From Clostridia bacterium (GTDB lineage: Bacteria > Bacillota > Clostridia > Saccharofermentanales > Saccharofermentanaceae), in contig JAKSRF010000009.1 in assembly GCA_024403755.1 (NCBI GenBank), positions 1-41,018 of the forward strand: DNA of 41,018 bases, in the 5' to 3' direction. A program made the translations under genes and the position numbers. The notes below the pieces were generated by a model. The model saw only the letters and a program-made list of their open reading frames with translations, was not told the DNA's origin and searched no databases. How positions within the stretch are numbered: the stretch's first letter is position 1; each line of letters starts with the position of its first letter. Below, piece after piece: positions 8,232-16,849 of the stretch.

Positions 8232-9491
8232 TCACTCAACTAAATCAGGATTATCAGAAACAGACCTTGGTAAGCCATACTTGTCCAAAGCCTCAAGGAA
8301 AGGATCCGGATCCATCTCCTCAACGGTAAATACGCCCGGCTTAATCCAAAGTCCCTTAAGCATCATCAAAGCGCCGCACATAGCAGGAACACCGGTAGTA
8401 TAGCTTATAGCCTGTGAACCTACCTCTTTATAGCATTCCTCATGATCGCATACATTGTAGATATACCACTTCTTCTCAACGCCGTCCTTACGGCCTGTGA
8501 AAATACAACCGATATTAGTCTTACCCTTTGTTCGCGGGCCGAGACTTGCAGGGTCCGGAAGGAGTGCCTTAAGGAACTGAATAGGAACTATCTCTCTTCC
8601 CTCATACATAATCGGTGTTGTATTAAGCATGCCGACATCCTCGAGACAACGCATATGGTCAAGATAGCTCTGTCCGAAGGTCATAAAAAATCTGATTCTC
8701 TTTACCTCAGGAATATTCAAAGCCAACGACTCTATCTCCTCGTGGTGAAGCAGATACATATCCTTCTTTCCGACCTTATCAAACTCGTATTCACGCTTAA
8801 TCGACATCGCCGGAATCTCTATCCAATGACCGTCCTCCCAGTAGCTTCCAGGAGCCGATACCTCTCTCAAATTAATCTCAGGATTAAAATTCGTGGCAAA
8901 TGCGTAACCGTGATCACCGCCGTTACAATCGAGAATATCTATTGTATCTATCTCATCGAAAATGTGTTTCTTGGCATAAGCACAATAAGCCTGAGTAACG
9001 CCCGGATCGAAGCCGCAGCCCAGAAGTGCGGTAAGTCCTTTATCCTCAAACTTTTTCTTATAAGCCCACTGCCATGAATAATCGAAATAAGCAGAAAATC
9101 CTTTCTCCTCACAGCGCTTCTCATATTTTGCGCGCCACTCCGGATCATCGGTATTCTCCGGCTCATAATTAGCCGTATCCATATAATTTACATTGCATTC
9201 AAGACATGCATCCATGATAGTCAAATCCTGATAAGGAAGAGCAATATTCATTACAAGATCAGGCTTATATTCGTTTATAAGACTTACAAGCTCCTCAACA
9301 CTGTCAGCATTAACCTGAGCTGTTGTGATTTTGGTCTTCGTAACAGGTCTCAGCTTCTCTGCCAATGCATCACACTTAGACTTAGTTCTTGAAGCTATGC
9401 ATATCTCTTCAAAAACATCACTTACCATACAGCATTTACTTATGGCAACTGAAGCAACTCCGCCGCAACCGATAATTAAAACTCTGCTCAT
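8232..9491 (-). CDS. Carboxynorspermidine synthase-type dehydrogenase
   Basis: This 419-residue enzyme belongs to the saccharopine dehydrogenase-like family. It begins with a Rossmann nucleotide-binding motif (MSRVLIIGCGGVASVA), and the TALLGCGFDPGVTQAY and ATNFNPEINLREV stretches are typical of carboxynorspermidine synthase. The family condenses aspartate semialdehyde with a diamine and reduces the imine with NADPH. The acceptor could be putrescine, diaminopropane or agmatine. GGGAGG precedes the ATG, 13 bases after speB. nspC follows immediately, as expected for sequential enzymes. A lysine-pathway saccharopine dehydrogenase is less likely given the neighbours. Confidence 0.9.
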   Translation of the reverse strand: MSRVLIIGCGGVASVAISKCCMVSDVFEEICIASRTKSKCDALAEKLRPVTKTKITTAQVNADSVEELVSLINEYKPDLVMNIALPYQDLTIMDACLECNVNYMDTANYEPENTDDPEWRAKYEKRCEEKGFSAYFDYSWQWAYKKKFEDKGLTALLGCGFDPGVTQAYCAYAKKHIFDEIDTIDILDCNGGDHGYAFATNFNPEINLREVSAPGSYWEDGHWIEIPAMSIKREYEFDKVGKKDMYLLHHEEIESLALNIPEVKRIRFFMTFGQSYLDHMRCLEDVGMLNTTPIMYEGREIVPIQFLKALLPDPASLGPRTKGKTNIGCIFTGRKDGVEKKWYIYNVCDHEECYKEVGSQAISYTTGVPAMCGALMMLKGLWIKPGVFTVEEMDPDPFLEALDKYGLPRSVSDNPDLVE

Positions 9492-9504
9492 TTTATGTCC
9501 TCCC

Positions 9505-10359
9505 TTATTTCTGTATTGCTATTAATAATTCTCTTAATAATTTACAGGCAAGTGCCGTTGACTGCCCCGAAGTATCCAAATTAGGTGCCAATTCATTGAT
9601 ATCGGCTCCTATTATATTTAATTTGCCTATCTTAACAACCGCATTAAGAAGCTCTGTAAAGTTTATTCCGCCTGCTTCCGGTGTACCTGTACCCGGCATA
9701 CAGGAAGGATCGAGACAATCAAGATCAATTGTCAGATATACCGGTGTACCGTCGGACAATTGATTAACAACTTCATCAAGACCTTCCGAATTAAATTTGT
9801 GCATATCCGTGTTCTCAGAAGCAAATTCAAATTCTGTTTTCTCGCCGCTTCGAATGCAGAATTGATGTATCATCTCCACATTACTAAGTTCAAAGGCTCT
9901 TCTCATAACACAGGCATGACTTAATTTAACACCGAGATAATCATCTCTCAAATCGGAATGTGCATCAAACTGAATAACATGAATTTTCGGATATTTATCA
10001 TTTAATGCTCTGAGCTGGCCCAATGTTACAAGATGCTCACCTCCGAGCATAACCGGTATTTTACCGTTACCTGCTATCTCACGGCTGCGCTCGGTAATCA
10101 TATCCAAAGCGGTATCAGGAGCACCGAACGGCAGCTCTATATCACCGCTGTCACAAATCTTAAAGTCTTCAAGTTCCTTATCCTGATAGGGACTGTAAAT
10201 CTCTATACCGTAGCTCTCGTGTCTTATGGCAGCTGGACCGAATCTCGAGCCCGGTCTGTAGCTTACGGTTGAATCGAACGGAGCACCGAAGATAACCGTT
10301 GTTGCTTCATCAAAGTCAGCTTCGCATCCGATGAAGGTCTCTATATTAGGCTTAATCAT
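9505..10359 (-). CDS. speB: Agmatinase-family ureohydrolase
   Basis: This 284-residue member of the arginase/agmatinase family has a complete dimanganese site: GGEH with H109, DAHSD with D132, H134 and D136, and DLDCLDPS with D212 and D214. Agmatinases split agmatine to putrescine and urea; relatives act on N1-aminopropylagmatine. Its ATG overlaps the speE stop (ATGA), so the two are translationally coupled. The position between speE and the carboxynorspermidine synthase leaves open whether it acts before or after attachment of the three-carbon arm. Ureohydrolase activity is well supported; the exact substrate is not. Confidence 0.92.
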   Translation of the reverse strand: MIKPNIETFIGCEADFDEATTVIFGAPFDSTVSYRPGSRFGPAAIRHESYGIEIYSPYQDKELEDFKICDSGDIELPFGAPDTALDMITERSREIAGNGKIPVMLGGEHLVTLGQLRALNDKYPKIHVIQFDAHSDLRDDYLGVKLSHACVMRRAFELSNVEMIHQFCIRSGEKTEFEFASENTDMHKFNSEGLDEVVNQLSDGTPVYLTIDLDCLDPSCMPGTGTPEAGGINFTELLNAVVKIGKLNIIGADINELAPNLDTSGQSTALACKLLRELLIAIQK

Positions 10360-11213
10360 TTTGACTCAACCTCCTCAAGTAATTCCTCAAGAAAAGCAGG
10401 GAGATAAAATGCGCCCTTATGAAGTCTGGTCGTATAGTATCTCGTTCTCAGGTGCTTACTGTTCCACTGTTCAGCATCCAAATCGTCAATAGGATGATAC
10501 TTTTTACTTGCAAAACCGAACGTCCAATAGCCTGCGGCATAAGTAGGAATGTGCGCCTGATATACTCTTGATATCGGGAAGGTTCCTGCAATTCTTTTAT
10601 GGCTCTGCTGCATGGCTACCGCATCCTCCTGATAGAACGGGCTGCCCTGCTGATTTACCATAATTCCGTCATCCTTAAGAGCATTGTAGCAATTGCCGTA
10701 GAATTCCTTCGTAAATAAGCCTTCGGACGGTCCGAACGGATCGTTTGAATCTACTATAATCAAATCATATTTATTCTCACATTTTCGAATAAATTTCAAA
10801 GGATTACCGTACGTAATATGAACTCGCTCGTCATCCAGACGGCAAGCATTCTCAGGAAGATAATTGCGGCACGCACGAACAACGACCTCATCAAGCTCGA
10901 CCATGTCGATGCTCTCAATTTGCTCGTAACGGGTAAGCTCCTTTACTACACCACCGTCACCGACACCTATTACAAGAACATTTTTTATGCTCGGATGAAC
11001 TGCCATAGGAACATGCGTAATCATCTCATCGTATATGAACTCATCTCGCTCCGTAAGCATGATATTTCCGTCAAGAACAAGAACTCTTCCGAATTCCGGT
11101 GTCTCCAGAACTTCTACCGACTGATAATCGCTGATCTCAGAGAAAAGCTGTTTTGTGACTCTTAATGACAACTTAACATCAGGGGTATGACTCTCACTGA
11201 ACCAAATATCCAT
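10356..11213 (-). CDS. speE: Spermidine synthase-like aminopropyltransferase, divergent
   Basis: This is a 286-residue protein of the SpeE fold: a short N-terminal beta domain and a methyltransferase-like domain with GVGDGG at 83-88, YDEMITHVP at 61-69, and the catalytic region DSNDPFGPSEGLF from D155. Two deviations are visible. The usual GGGDGG is GVGDGG. The DDG or GDG that normally follows beta-4 and contacts the adenine is GNP (ITYGNPLKF, about 133-141). The ATG at 11213 has GAGG 9 bases upstream; a TTG at 11228 overlapping the speA stop is less likely. Canonical SpeE uses decarboxylated SAM made by SpeD, which is not in this window. Fold certain, activity uncertain. Confidence 0.88.
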   Translation of the reverse strand: MDIWFSESHTPDVKLSLRVTKQLFSEISDYQSVEVLETPEFGRVLVLDGNIMLTERDEFIYDEMITHVPMAVHPSIKNVLVIGVGDGGVVKELTRYEQIESIDMVELDEVVVRACRNYLPENACRLDDERVHITYGNPLKFIRKCENKYDLIIVDSNDPFGPSEGLFTKEFYGNCYNALKDDGIMVNQQGSPFYQEDAVAMQQSHKRIAGTFPISRVYQAHIPTYAAGYWTFGFASKKYHPIDDLDAEQWNSKHLRTRYYTTRLHKGAFYLPAFLEELLEEVESK

Positions 11214-11224
11214 TAACCTAATCC

Positions 11225-12667
11225 TCAATTCTTAAGTACATTCAAAAAGTTTATATCTGCGTCGGCAGGTCCTGTCATATTGCAGCCCTTTTCCTTGGCA
11301 TAATTAATATATTTAAGTATCTCAGGTGTTATCTTCTCGCCCGGTGCCAAAACCGGGATTCCCGGCGGATAACACATTACAAACTCACTTACGATTCTGT
11401 CGCATGTCTCATTTATAGGAAGACTCTCTTTATCAGCATAAAATGCCTCCTGAGGACTCTTCACTACAATAGGATCGATATATTCCTGCGACAGCATACC
11501 GGTAGGATTCTTCTTATATAGTCTCCTTATCTCGGCAAGCGCACTTACAAGTCTCTCAATATCCTGAATTCTGTCACCGATTGAAAGATATGCAAGAATA
11601 TTACCCAAATCACCGAACTCTATCTGAATATCATACTCATCTCTCAAAATGTCATAGACCTCAATTCCGGCCATTCCTATATCGAGAGTATGAATACTCA
11701 GCTTAATCGGGTCAAAATCATATACACTGTCACCGTTAACAAGCTCTTTTCCGAAAGCATAGAATCCGTCAATCTGATTAACCTCATCACGGGCATACTC
11801 TGCATTCTTGAGCACCTGAGCGAAGATTTCCTTACCGCGCAGAGCCAAATTTCTTCTCGAAATATCAAGACTGGACATAAGAAGGTAACTTGCAGATGTG
11901 GTTTGAGTAAGATTAATTATCTGTCTTACATAACCTTCGGATAAAGCATCTGAAGTCAAAAGAAAGCTTGACTGCGTAAGGCTTCCGCCGCTCTTATGCA
12001 TTGATACCGAAGCCATATCGGCACCTGCCTTCATTGCTGATATCGGAAGATTGTCTCCGAAATAAAAATGTGTACCGTGTGCTTCATCAGCAAGACACAA
12101 CATTCCTGCCTTATGAGCCATATCCACAATTGCCTTCAGGTCAGAGCATATACCGTAATACGTAGGATTATTTACAAAAACAGCTACCGCATCAGGATTC
12201 TCCTCTATGGCCTTCTGAACCTGTTCTCTCTTCATACCGAGAGCAATTCCCAACCTTATATCAACCTCAGGGTTAACATATACCGGTACGGCACCGCACA
12301 AAACCAAAGCATTAATTACACTTCTGTGAACATTACGCGGAAGTATTATTTTGTCTCCTGCTTTACATACAGATAAAACCATACTCTGAACACAGCTTGT
12401 AGTACCGCCTACCATAAGGAATGCATGAGCTGCTCCGAAAGCATCGGCGGCAAGCTCCTCCGCTTCGCGAATAACAGAAATAGGATGGCACAGATTATCA
12501 AGCGGCTTCATGCTGTTAACATCTATTCCGACACACTTCTGACCGAGAAATTCCGCCAGCTCCGGATTCCCTCTTCCGCGCTTATGACCCGGCACATCAA
12601 ACGGAACGACTCTCTGCCGTTTAAAATTATCTAAAGCCTCATATATCGGTGCTCTGTTCTGATTCAT
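11225..12667 (-). CDS. speA: Arginine (Orn/Lys/Arg) decarboxylase, SpeA type
   Basis: This 480-residue PLP enzyme is of the short Gram-positive Orn/Lys/Arg decarboxylase group. The N-terminus has PFDVPGHKRGRG. DEAHGTH at 194-200 holds the cofactor aspartate, and the PLP lysine is K225 in SVSMHKSGGSLTQ. The C-terminal lobe contains the usual PPGIPVLAPGE. In this group arginine is the commonest substrate, giving agmatine, which suits the ureohydrolase two genes downstream. Lysine or ornithine cannot be excluded. It is the first gene of the polyamine biosynthetic operon. A structured leader with an intrinsic terminator lies immediately upstream, so transcription attenuation is likely. Confidence 0.92.
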   Translation of the reverse strand: MNQNRAPIYEALDNFKRQRVVPFDVPGHKRGRGNPELAEFLGQKCVGIDVNSMKPLDNLCHPISVIREAEELAADAFGAAHAFLMVGGTTSCVQSMVLSVCKAGDKIILPRNVHRSVINALVLCGAVPVYVNPEVDIRLGIALGMKREQVQKAIEENPDAVAVFVNNPTYYGICSDLKAIVDMAHKAGMLCLADEAHGTHFYFGDNLPISAMKAGADMASVSMHKSGGSLTQSSFLLTSDALSEGYVRQIINLTQTTSASYLLMSSLDISRRNLALRGKEIFAQVLKNAEYARDEVNQIDGFYAFGKELVNGDSVYDFDPIKLSIHTLDIGMAGIEVYDILRDEYDIQIEFGDLGNILAYLSIGDRIQDIERLVSALAEIRRLYKKNPTGMLSQEYIDPIVVKSPQEAFYADKESLPINETCDRIVSEFVMCYPPGIPVLAPGEKITPEILKYINYAKEKGCNMTGPADADINFLNVLKN

Positions 12668-13017
12668 AACATCCTTCTTTTCTGTGCAAACAAAAAGGGT
12701 AAGCCTTCTCTTAAACGCGAAAACTTACCCTTATAAGGTCTTAACAGTTGTTTACAGAGTCACCGGCATCCCTACCACTCTTATTGACTGTTTCACAAGT
12801 CAGCGCGTTTGCACTTTTTTAGGTTTATAAGAAACCAACTTATAAAATTTGAGCTCTTAACTCTCGGAATATAATATGAACTATATCCCGCAATCAATAA
12901 CGGCATTTCATCAGAGAAAATGCCTATCGGCGGCAGACCCGGCTGTCCGTATGGCCTCAACCTCTTAATGAGGTGGTCTTATTGATTTATGTTCTATTAA
13001 TCAACACAACAAAAATC
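12668..13017 (-). ncRNA. Unclassified structured leader RNA of the speA operon
   Basis: This 395-base gap between genes starts from its own promoter. Domain 1 (12892-12987) is closed by a perfect 9-bp stem, AATCAATAA (12892-12900) with TTATTGATT (12979-12987). It holds three hairpins: 12902-12924 (GGCATTT/AAATGCC), 12931-12949 (CGGCAG/CTG-T-CCG) and 12961-12973 (CCTC/GAGG). Domain 2 contains GTTTGCAC (12807-12814), which can pair with GTGCAAAC (12684-12691). The overlapping CGCGTTT (12804-12810) can instead pair with AAACGCG in the terminator loop (12713-12719). The layout, an aptamer-like domain followed by alternative pairings and a terminator, is that of a riboswitch or attenuator. I could not match it to a known class. 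Confidence 0.65.
12692..12732 (-). terminator. Intrinsic terminator in the speA leader
   Basis: On the minus strand a perfect 9-bp stem AAGGGTAAG/CTTACCCTT (12724-12732 with 12695-12703) encloses a 20-base loop that can pair further. It is followed by a run of five T. It lies about 25 bases before the speA start codon, so it would stop transcription before the gene unless an alternative fold forms. Confidence 0.82.
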
Positions 13018-13023
13018 AAATAA

Positions 13024-13053
13024 TAAATACCACATCAGAGTATTAATTGTCAA
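13024..13053 (-). promoter_or_regulatory. Promoter of the speA leader and operon
   Basis: On the minus strand a consensus TTGACA (13048-13053) and TATTTA (13024-13029) are 18 bases apart, just after the end of the preceding gene. It places the leader start near 13017. Confidence 0.6.
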
Positions 13054-13062
13054 TGCTTTTTA

Positions 13063-13272
13063 TTATTTAATATCCAAATCCGGAGGAATATCCAACTCGT
13101 CTGAGACATACTTACCATTCTTTTTACGTTGTCGGACACACTCGGATAAAAGATATTCAATCTGGCCGTTTACGGATCTGAAATCATCCTCCGCCCAAGA
13201 TGCCAAAGCATCATACAGCTTGGATGAGAGTCGAAGCGGTATTTGTTTCTTTGAATTATCTTTATCAGCCAT
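13063..13272 (-). CDS. Small ribbon-helix-helix (Arc-like) protein
   Basis: This is a 69-residue basic protein. The core [20 protein letters not shown] followed by [17 protein letters not shown] has the strand-helix-helix pattern of Arc/CopG DNA-binding proteins, with a short acidic tail after it. Two ATG codons are adjacent; the second, at 13272, is better spaced (6 bases) from AAGGAG, while the first (13275) is only 3 away. It lies 23 bases after the SPFH gene and is probably co-transcribed with it. No toxin gene is adjacent, so a toxin-antitoxin role is not supported. Its target is unknown. Confidence 0.75.
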   Translation of the reverse strand: MADKDNSKKQIPLRLSSKLYDALASWAEDDFRSVNGQIEYLLSECVRQRKKNGKYVSDELDIPPDLDIK

Positions 13273-13295
13273 CATTCACTCCTTGTGAGACACTC

Positions 13296-14309
13296 TTAAT
13301 ATAAGCTGCCTGAATTTACTACAGGTTGTGCATCGTGGTTACCGCACAAAACTACCAGGAGATTTGATACCATGGCAGCCTTACGCTCCTCATCCAGCTC
13401 AACAGTATTCTTCTCACTCAAACGCTCCAAAGCCATTTCTACCATGCCTACCGCACCATCTACAATCATTTTACGTGCATCGATTATAGCTGAAGCCTGT
13501 TGACGCTGAAGCATTACTGCTGCTATCTCGGTTGCATATGCAAGATATGTAATACGTGAATCAATAATTTCAATTCCGGCAATCTCAACCTTGCGCTGTA
13601 TCTCATCCTTAATACGTGCAGCTACTATCTCGCTGGAACCTCTGAGTGAACCCTCATCGGCAATACCGTCACCCGTGGTGTCAACATTTTCGGCAACATC
13701 ATAAGGATAAATACGAACGATATCACGAAGTGCAGTATCACACTGAAGCGATAAATATTCCTTATAGTTATCTACATTAAATGCAGCCTTTGCAGTATCA
13801 ATAACTCTCCAGGTTACTGCTATTCCGATCTCTATAGGGTTACCGAGGCAGTCATTTATCTTCTGGCGGGAATTATTAAGTGTCATAATCTTAAGAGACA
13901 TCTTCATATTCGGCTGTTTCTTAGCAGCGGAAGAAGCGGTTGCTGCCGCAGATAAAGAAGAAATCACATTTGTTGTGCTGCCGTTCTGTACATCACCGCT
14001 CTGTGATAATTTGGTCTCGTAAGCTGGATTAACTGCAACACAGAAAGGATTAATAAAGTAGAATCCCTCACCCTTAAGAGTACCGTAATACTTACCGAAC
14101 AAAGTAAGAACCAAAGCTTCCTGCGGTTTAAGAATACGAAGTCCCATACAAGGAAACCAACCCAGAGATAACCATATAATCAATAACGGATTCGGTTCCT
14201 CTATGATTATCTGCGCAACAATTGCAGCAACATATAAAACTATTGTTAATACCAACACAAGCATGCCGCATTTCTTGTTCTTAAGAACCTTTTCTTTAAT
14301 TTCATTCAT
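13296..14309 (-). CDS. SPFH/Band 7 (stomatin-prohibitin-like) membrane protein
   Basis: This 337-residue protein has two adjacent N-terminal hydrophobic segments (about 15-37 and 42-60). An SPFH domain follows, recognisable from [21 protein letters not shown], the ITWRVID-like strand ([19 protein letters not shown]), and a helical tail ([24 protein letters not shown]). SPFH proteins oligomerise at the membrane and scaffold lipids or proteases. The ATG at 14309 is preceded by AAGGAGGA; the longer frame is not supported. Downstream is the small RHH gene and upstream an ABC exporter pair. A specific partner is not evident; no NfeD-like gene is adjacent. Confidence 0.87.
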   Translation of the reverse strand: MNEIKEKVLKNKKCGMLVLVLTIVLYVAAIVAQIIIEEPNPLLIIWLSLGWFPCMGLRILKPQEALVLTLFGKYYGTLKGEGFYFINPFCVAVNPAYETKLSQSGDVQNGSTTNVISSLSAAATASSAAKKQPNMKMSLKIMTLNNSRQKINDCLGNPIEIGIAVTWRVIDTAKAAFNVDNYKEYLSLQCDTALRDIVRIYPYDVAENVDTTGDGIADEGSLRGSSEIVAARIKDEIQRKVEIAGIEIIDSRITYLAYATEIAAVMLQRQQASAIIDARKMIVDGAVGMVEMALERLSEKNTVELDEERKAAMVSNLLVVLCGNHDAQPVVNSGSLY

Positions 14310-14360
14310 AATACAATCCTCCTTAATATAAAACATTTATTAATATAAATTTAAAAATAC

Positions 14361-15989
14361 TCAGATTACCTTTCTTTTTGCACTGATTCTGCACAGATGT
14401 CTGTAATCCAACAGAGTCCATACGGACGCTGCAACTATAAAAATAACGTTAATCAATGCGGTGTTAATATACGCACTCAAACTCGTTACTAAAGTAATAA
14501 GAATCATCATTCCGAACATGTGCGATAACACGTATACAGTAGCAGCTGTTCCCTGCTTAATTACTTCAATTTCATTAACCCAATCATACTTTACGAATCT
14601 TACTCCGCAACACATACCTCGTACCGTACCTGCCGCACATAACACAACGCTTAATATCTCAAACAGTAACCAGTTAACTGCTCCGGCCTTCAGGCAAAAG
14701 CTCAAACCGAGAACCGCAACCATTACCGGGGGAGTAATCAAAAGCATATTAAAAAGCATCTTTCCTTTAAGTAATGTCATTACATCAATCGGCATGCTTT
14801 GAATAATCCAAAGACTCTTTCCTTCCAATGACAATGAACAACAAGTTGACATCATCATACCTCCGAGCAAATAAGCAAAAAACGGTATAGCAGGAATCAA
14901 GAAGGCATATGAGGTAAAGTATTCCGGTATTTCTCCGGTTCCTCCCGTTTGTATAGCCGACATAAGGCTCTCCGGCTTTACAAAAAATGCTGCAACACCG
15001 AGTATGACTGTTAATATTCCTCCAAGGGCAATATTGGTCATATATGTGGTACTGAAGGTCATTCTCTTAAATTCCTTATATGCTATGGTCATATATATAT
15101 TCTTTGCCTTCTGAGTCTTAAGCTTGAAATCTCTGTTTGCAGAAGATGCCGTTAATCTCGAATTAATCTTCTTGTATTTAATGCTCAATACTCTGATAAA
15201 CAATTCAGTAAAAGCAACTGCCGACAAAATCACCAAAAGTATCGAGAGAGGTTTAGCATCATTAATGGCCTCTGCAAACCATTTAGCAGGACGCAACACA
15301 TTGCAAACATTTTCAATCTCTTCTCTTAAAGTCGCAAGCATATCCTTTATTTCCATATCAGCATCCGCGCCGATAATAAATTCCAAGAAGAAGCATGCCA
15401 AAACCAATAGTACGGTCAATATCGTCTGTACTGCCCGCTTGTGTTTAAAGTTTGCGCCTATGCCGCTTATCAGTATTGACAGAACAGAACCTGCAACCGT
15501 CGCAATCAAGGATATAAAAGGCACAAGAATTAACCACAGGACATATACCGTCGGATTAGGATGCATAAAATATCCATACAGAATAATCACCGGTATTGTG
15601 ATCCAAGCACACCACTTGAGTCCCAATATAAACATGTGCATAAACTTTGCCCATACTATTCCGCTTGTTTTTATCGGCATCGCCATCAGCATGTCATATT
15701 CTCTGAAAGCCAACAAATATCCACCGGCTTTAAAAAACGTAAATACAAAACTAATCAAGCAAATTACCAGTCCGAGAAGCATCGGTATGATATCTCCCAT
15801 ACCATAATAACCGTAACCGTAAACTGTAATTCCGACATATACGGCAAGCATCGTACCAAGAAGGATTTCTATTGCCAGCGCACCCCAAGCCCTACGCTTA
15901 ACTTTCTTGTCTGAAGTATGTCTTGCTTTGTTCAGACTGCTGCTCGCCATAATTATATTCTTAAGTAAAATTATATTTGACCTGTTCAT
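14361..15989 (-). CDS. ABC exporter permease subunit
   Basis: This is a 542-residue polytopic membrane protein with about 12 predicted helices spread over the whole length and a basic N-terminus. The FREYDMLMAMPIKTSGIVWAKF segment near residue 95 and the later SLEGKSLWIIQSMPI segment are typical of multi-span ABC exporter permeases of Firmicutes. GGAG is 8 bases before the ATG. The gene directly follows a single ATPase gene (16046-16795), its evident partner. The exported substrate is unknown; antimicrobial peptides or lipids are possible by analogy only. Confidence 0.82.
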   Translation of the reverse strand: MNRSNIILLKNIIMASSSLNKARHTSDKKVKRRAWGALAIEILLGTMLAVYVGITVYGYGYYGMGDIIPMLLGLVICLISFVFTFFKAGGYLLAFREYDMLMAMPIKTSGIVWAKFMHMFILGLKWCAWITIPVIILYGYFMHPNPTVYVLWLILVPFISLIATVAGSVLSILISGIGANFKHKRAVQTILTVLLVLACFFLEFIIGADADMEIKDMLATLREEIENVCNVLRPAKWFAEAINDAKPLSILLVILSAVAFTELFIRVLSIKYKKINSRLTASSANRDFKLKTQKAKNIYMTIAYKEFKRMTFSTTYMTNIALGGILTVILGVAAFFVKPESLMSAIQTGGTGEIPEYFTSYAFLIPAIPFFAYLLGGMMMSTCCSLSLEGKSLWIIQSMPIDVMTLLKGKMLFNMLLITPPVMVAVLGLSFCLKAGAVNWLLFEILSVVLCAAGTVRGMCCGVRFVKYDWVNEIEVIKQGTAATVYVLSHMFGMMILITLVTSLSAYINTALINVIFIVAASVWTLLDYRHLCRISAKRKVI

Positions 15990-16045
15990 TTTCTTTTCTC
16001 CGTTATCTTATAAAAGTACAAGAAAACTCCTTAAGATTTCTCTTT

Positions 16046-16795
16046 TTAAGAATCAGCCACATCCGCGCTTTGGGATTCACTGTCATCGGTAATCTCAAGG
16101 AAGACGTCTTCAAGTGAACTGTCTCCTATAATCTCTTCAATACTTCCGTGTGTCACGATTTTGCCTTGCTTGATAATACACACCTTGTTACAAAGCTTTT
16201 GTGCAACATCCAAAACGTGTGTTGAGAAGAATACTGCACTTCCTCGTTCACACATCTCATGCATTATTTCCTTCAATGTATGTGCAGCCTTCGGATCCAA
16301 ACCGACAAAAGGTTCATCAAGTACGATAAGCTTCGGTTCATGAATCAGTGCAGAGATAAGTGCCACCTTCTGCTTCATTCCGTGTGAATAAGATTCAATC
16401 AAATCACCGAGAGCCGATGTTATTTCCAATCTGTCACCGTATTCTTTAATCCTCTTTTCACGATCTTCTGCACTTACTCCGTAAATATCAGCTACAAAAT
16501 TAAGATACTGAATACCTGTCAGATTCTCATATAAATCCGGGTTGTCAGGCAAATATGCAGTTATTCTCTTACAAGCCATGGGATCCTTTTTTACTGAATT
16601 ACCATCAATAAAAATATCTCCCTCCTCAAATTCAAGCACACCGACAGTCGCCTTAATTGTTGTTGATTTTCCGGCACCGTTATGTCCGATGAAGCCATAA
16701 ATATCACCGCTCTCGACAACGATATTCACATCGTCTGTTGCTTTATTATTGTTGCTGTAGCTTTTAGAAAAGTGTTTTATTTCAAGTATGCTCAT
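16046..16795 (-). CDS. ABC exporter ATP-binding subunit
   Basis: This is an ATPase of about 249 residues with Walker A GHNGAGKST, a Q-loop region (ITAYLPDNPDLYENLTG), a degenerate signature (ESYSHGMKQKVALISALIH) and Walker B (LIVLDEPFVGLDP). The SHGMKQK form is common in ABC-2/exporter ATPases. The ATG at 16795 gives MSILEIKHF; AAGGGA lies upstream, and the longer frame begins without a ribosome binding site. It pairs with the permease that starts 56 bases downstream. Its promoter is overlapped by a perfect palindrome, pointing to repression, but no regulator gene is adjacent. Confidence 0.9.
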   Translation of the reverse strand: MSILEIKHFSKSYSNNNKATDDVNIVVESGDIYGFIGHNGAGKSTTIKATVGVLEFEEGDIFIDGNSVKKDPMACKRITAYLPDNPDLYENLTGIQYLNFVADIYGVSAEDREKRIKEYGDRLEITSALGDLIESYSHGMKQKVALISALIHEPKLIVLDEPFVGLDPKAAHTLKEIMHEMCERGSAVFFSTHVLDVAQKLCNKVCIIKQGKIVTHGSIEEIIGDSSLEDVFLEITDDSESQSADVADS

Positions 16796-16828
16796 ACTTA
16801 TCCCTTCTTTCCTCACTCATTAAAATAA

Positions 16829-16849
16829 GTGATATCATATTGATATCAC
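16829..16849. promoter_or_regulatory. Operator-like palindrome GTGATATCA-TAT-TGATATCAC
   Basis: Perfect 9-bp arms around a 3-base centre overlap the -10 element of the promoter for the ABC exporter genes. The size and position are those of a dimeric repressor site. No transcription factor gene lies next to the pair, so the regulator must be encoded elsewhere. Confidence 0.65.

Noticed and set aside
12793..12978. A 61-codon open frame on the minus strand inside the speA leader, with an internal ATG giving 37 residues.
   Set aside because: No ribosome binding site is present before the ATG or the in-frame TTG, and the region is explained by nested RNA stems. I left it uncalled, but a translated search and ribosome profiling could overturn this.
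12668..13017. Assignment of the speA leader to a known class such as SAM-I, T-box, lysine, guanidine-I or M-box.
   Set aside because: None of the diagnostic conserved segments of those RNAs was found; weak resemblance to the M-box GAGGC segment was not sustained in neighbouring positions.
13063..13272. The RHH protein as antitoxin of a toxin-antitoxin pair.
   Set aside because: No toxin-like small gene is adjacent on either side; the neighbours are an SPFH gene and the speA leader.
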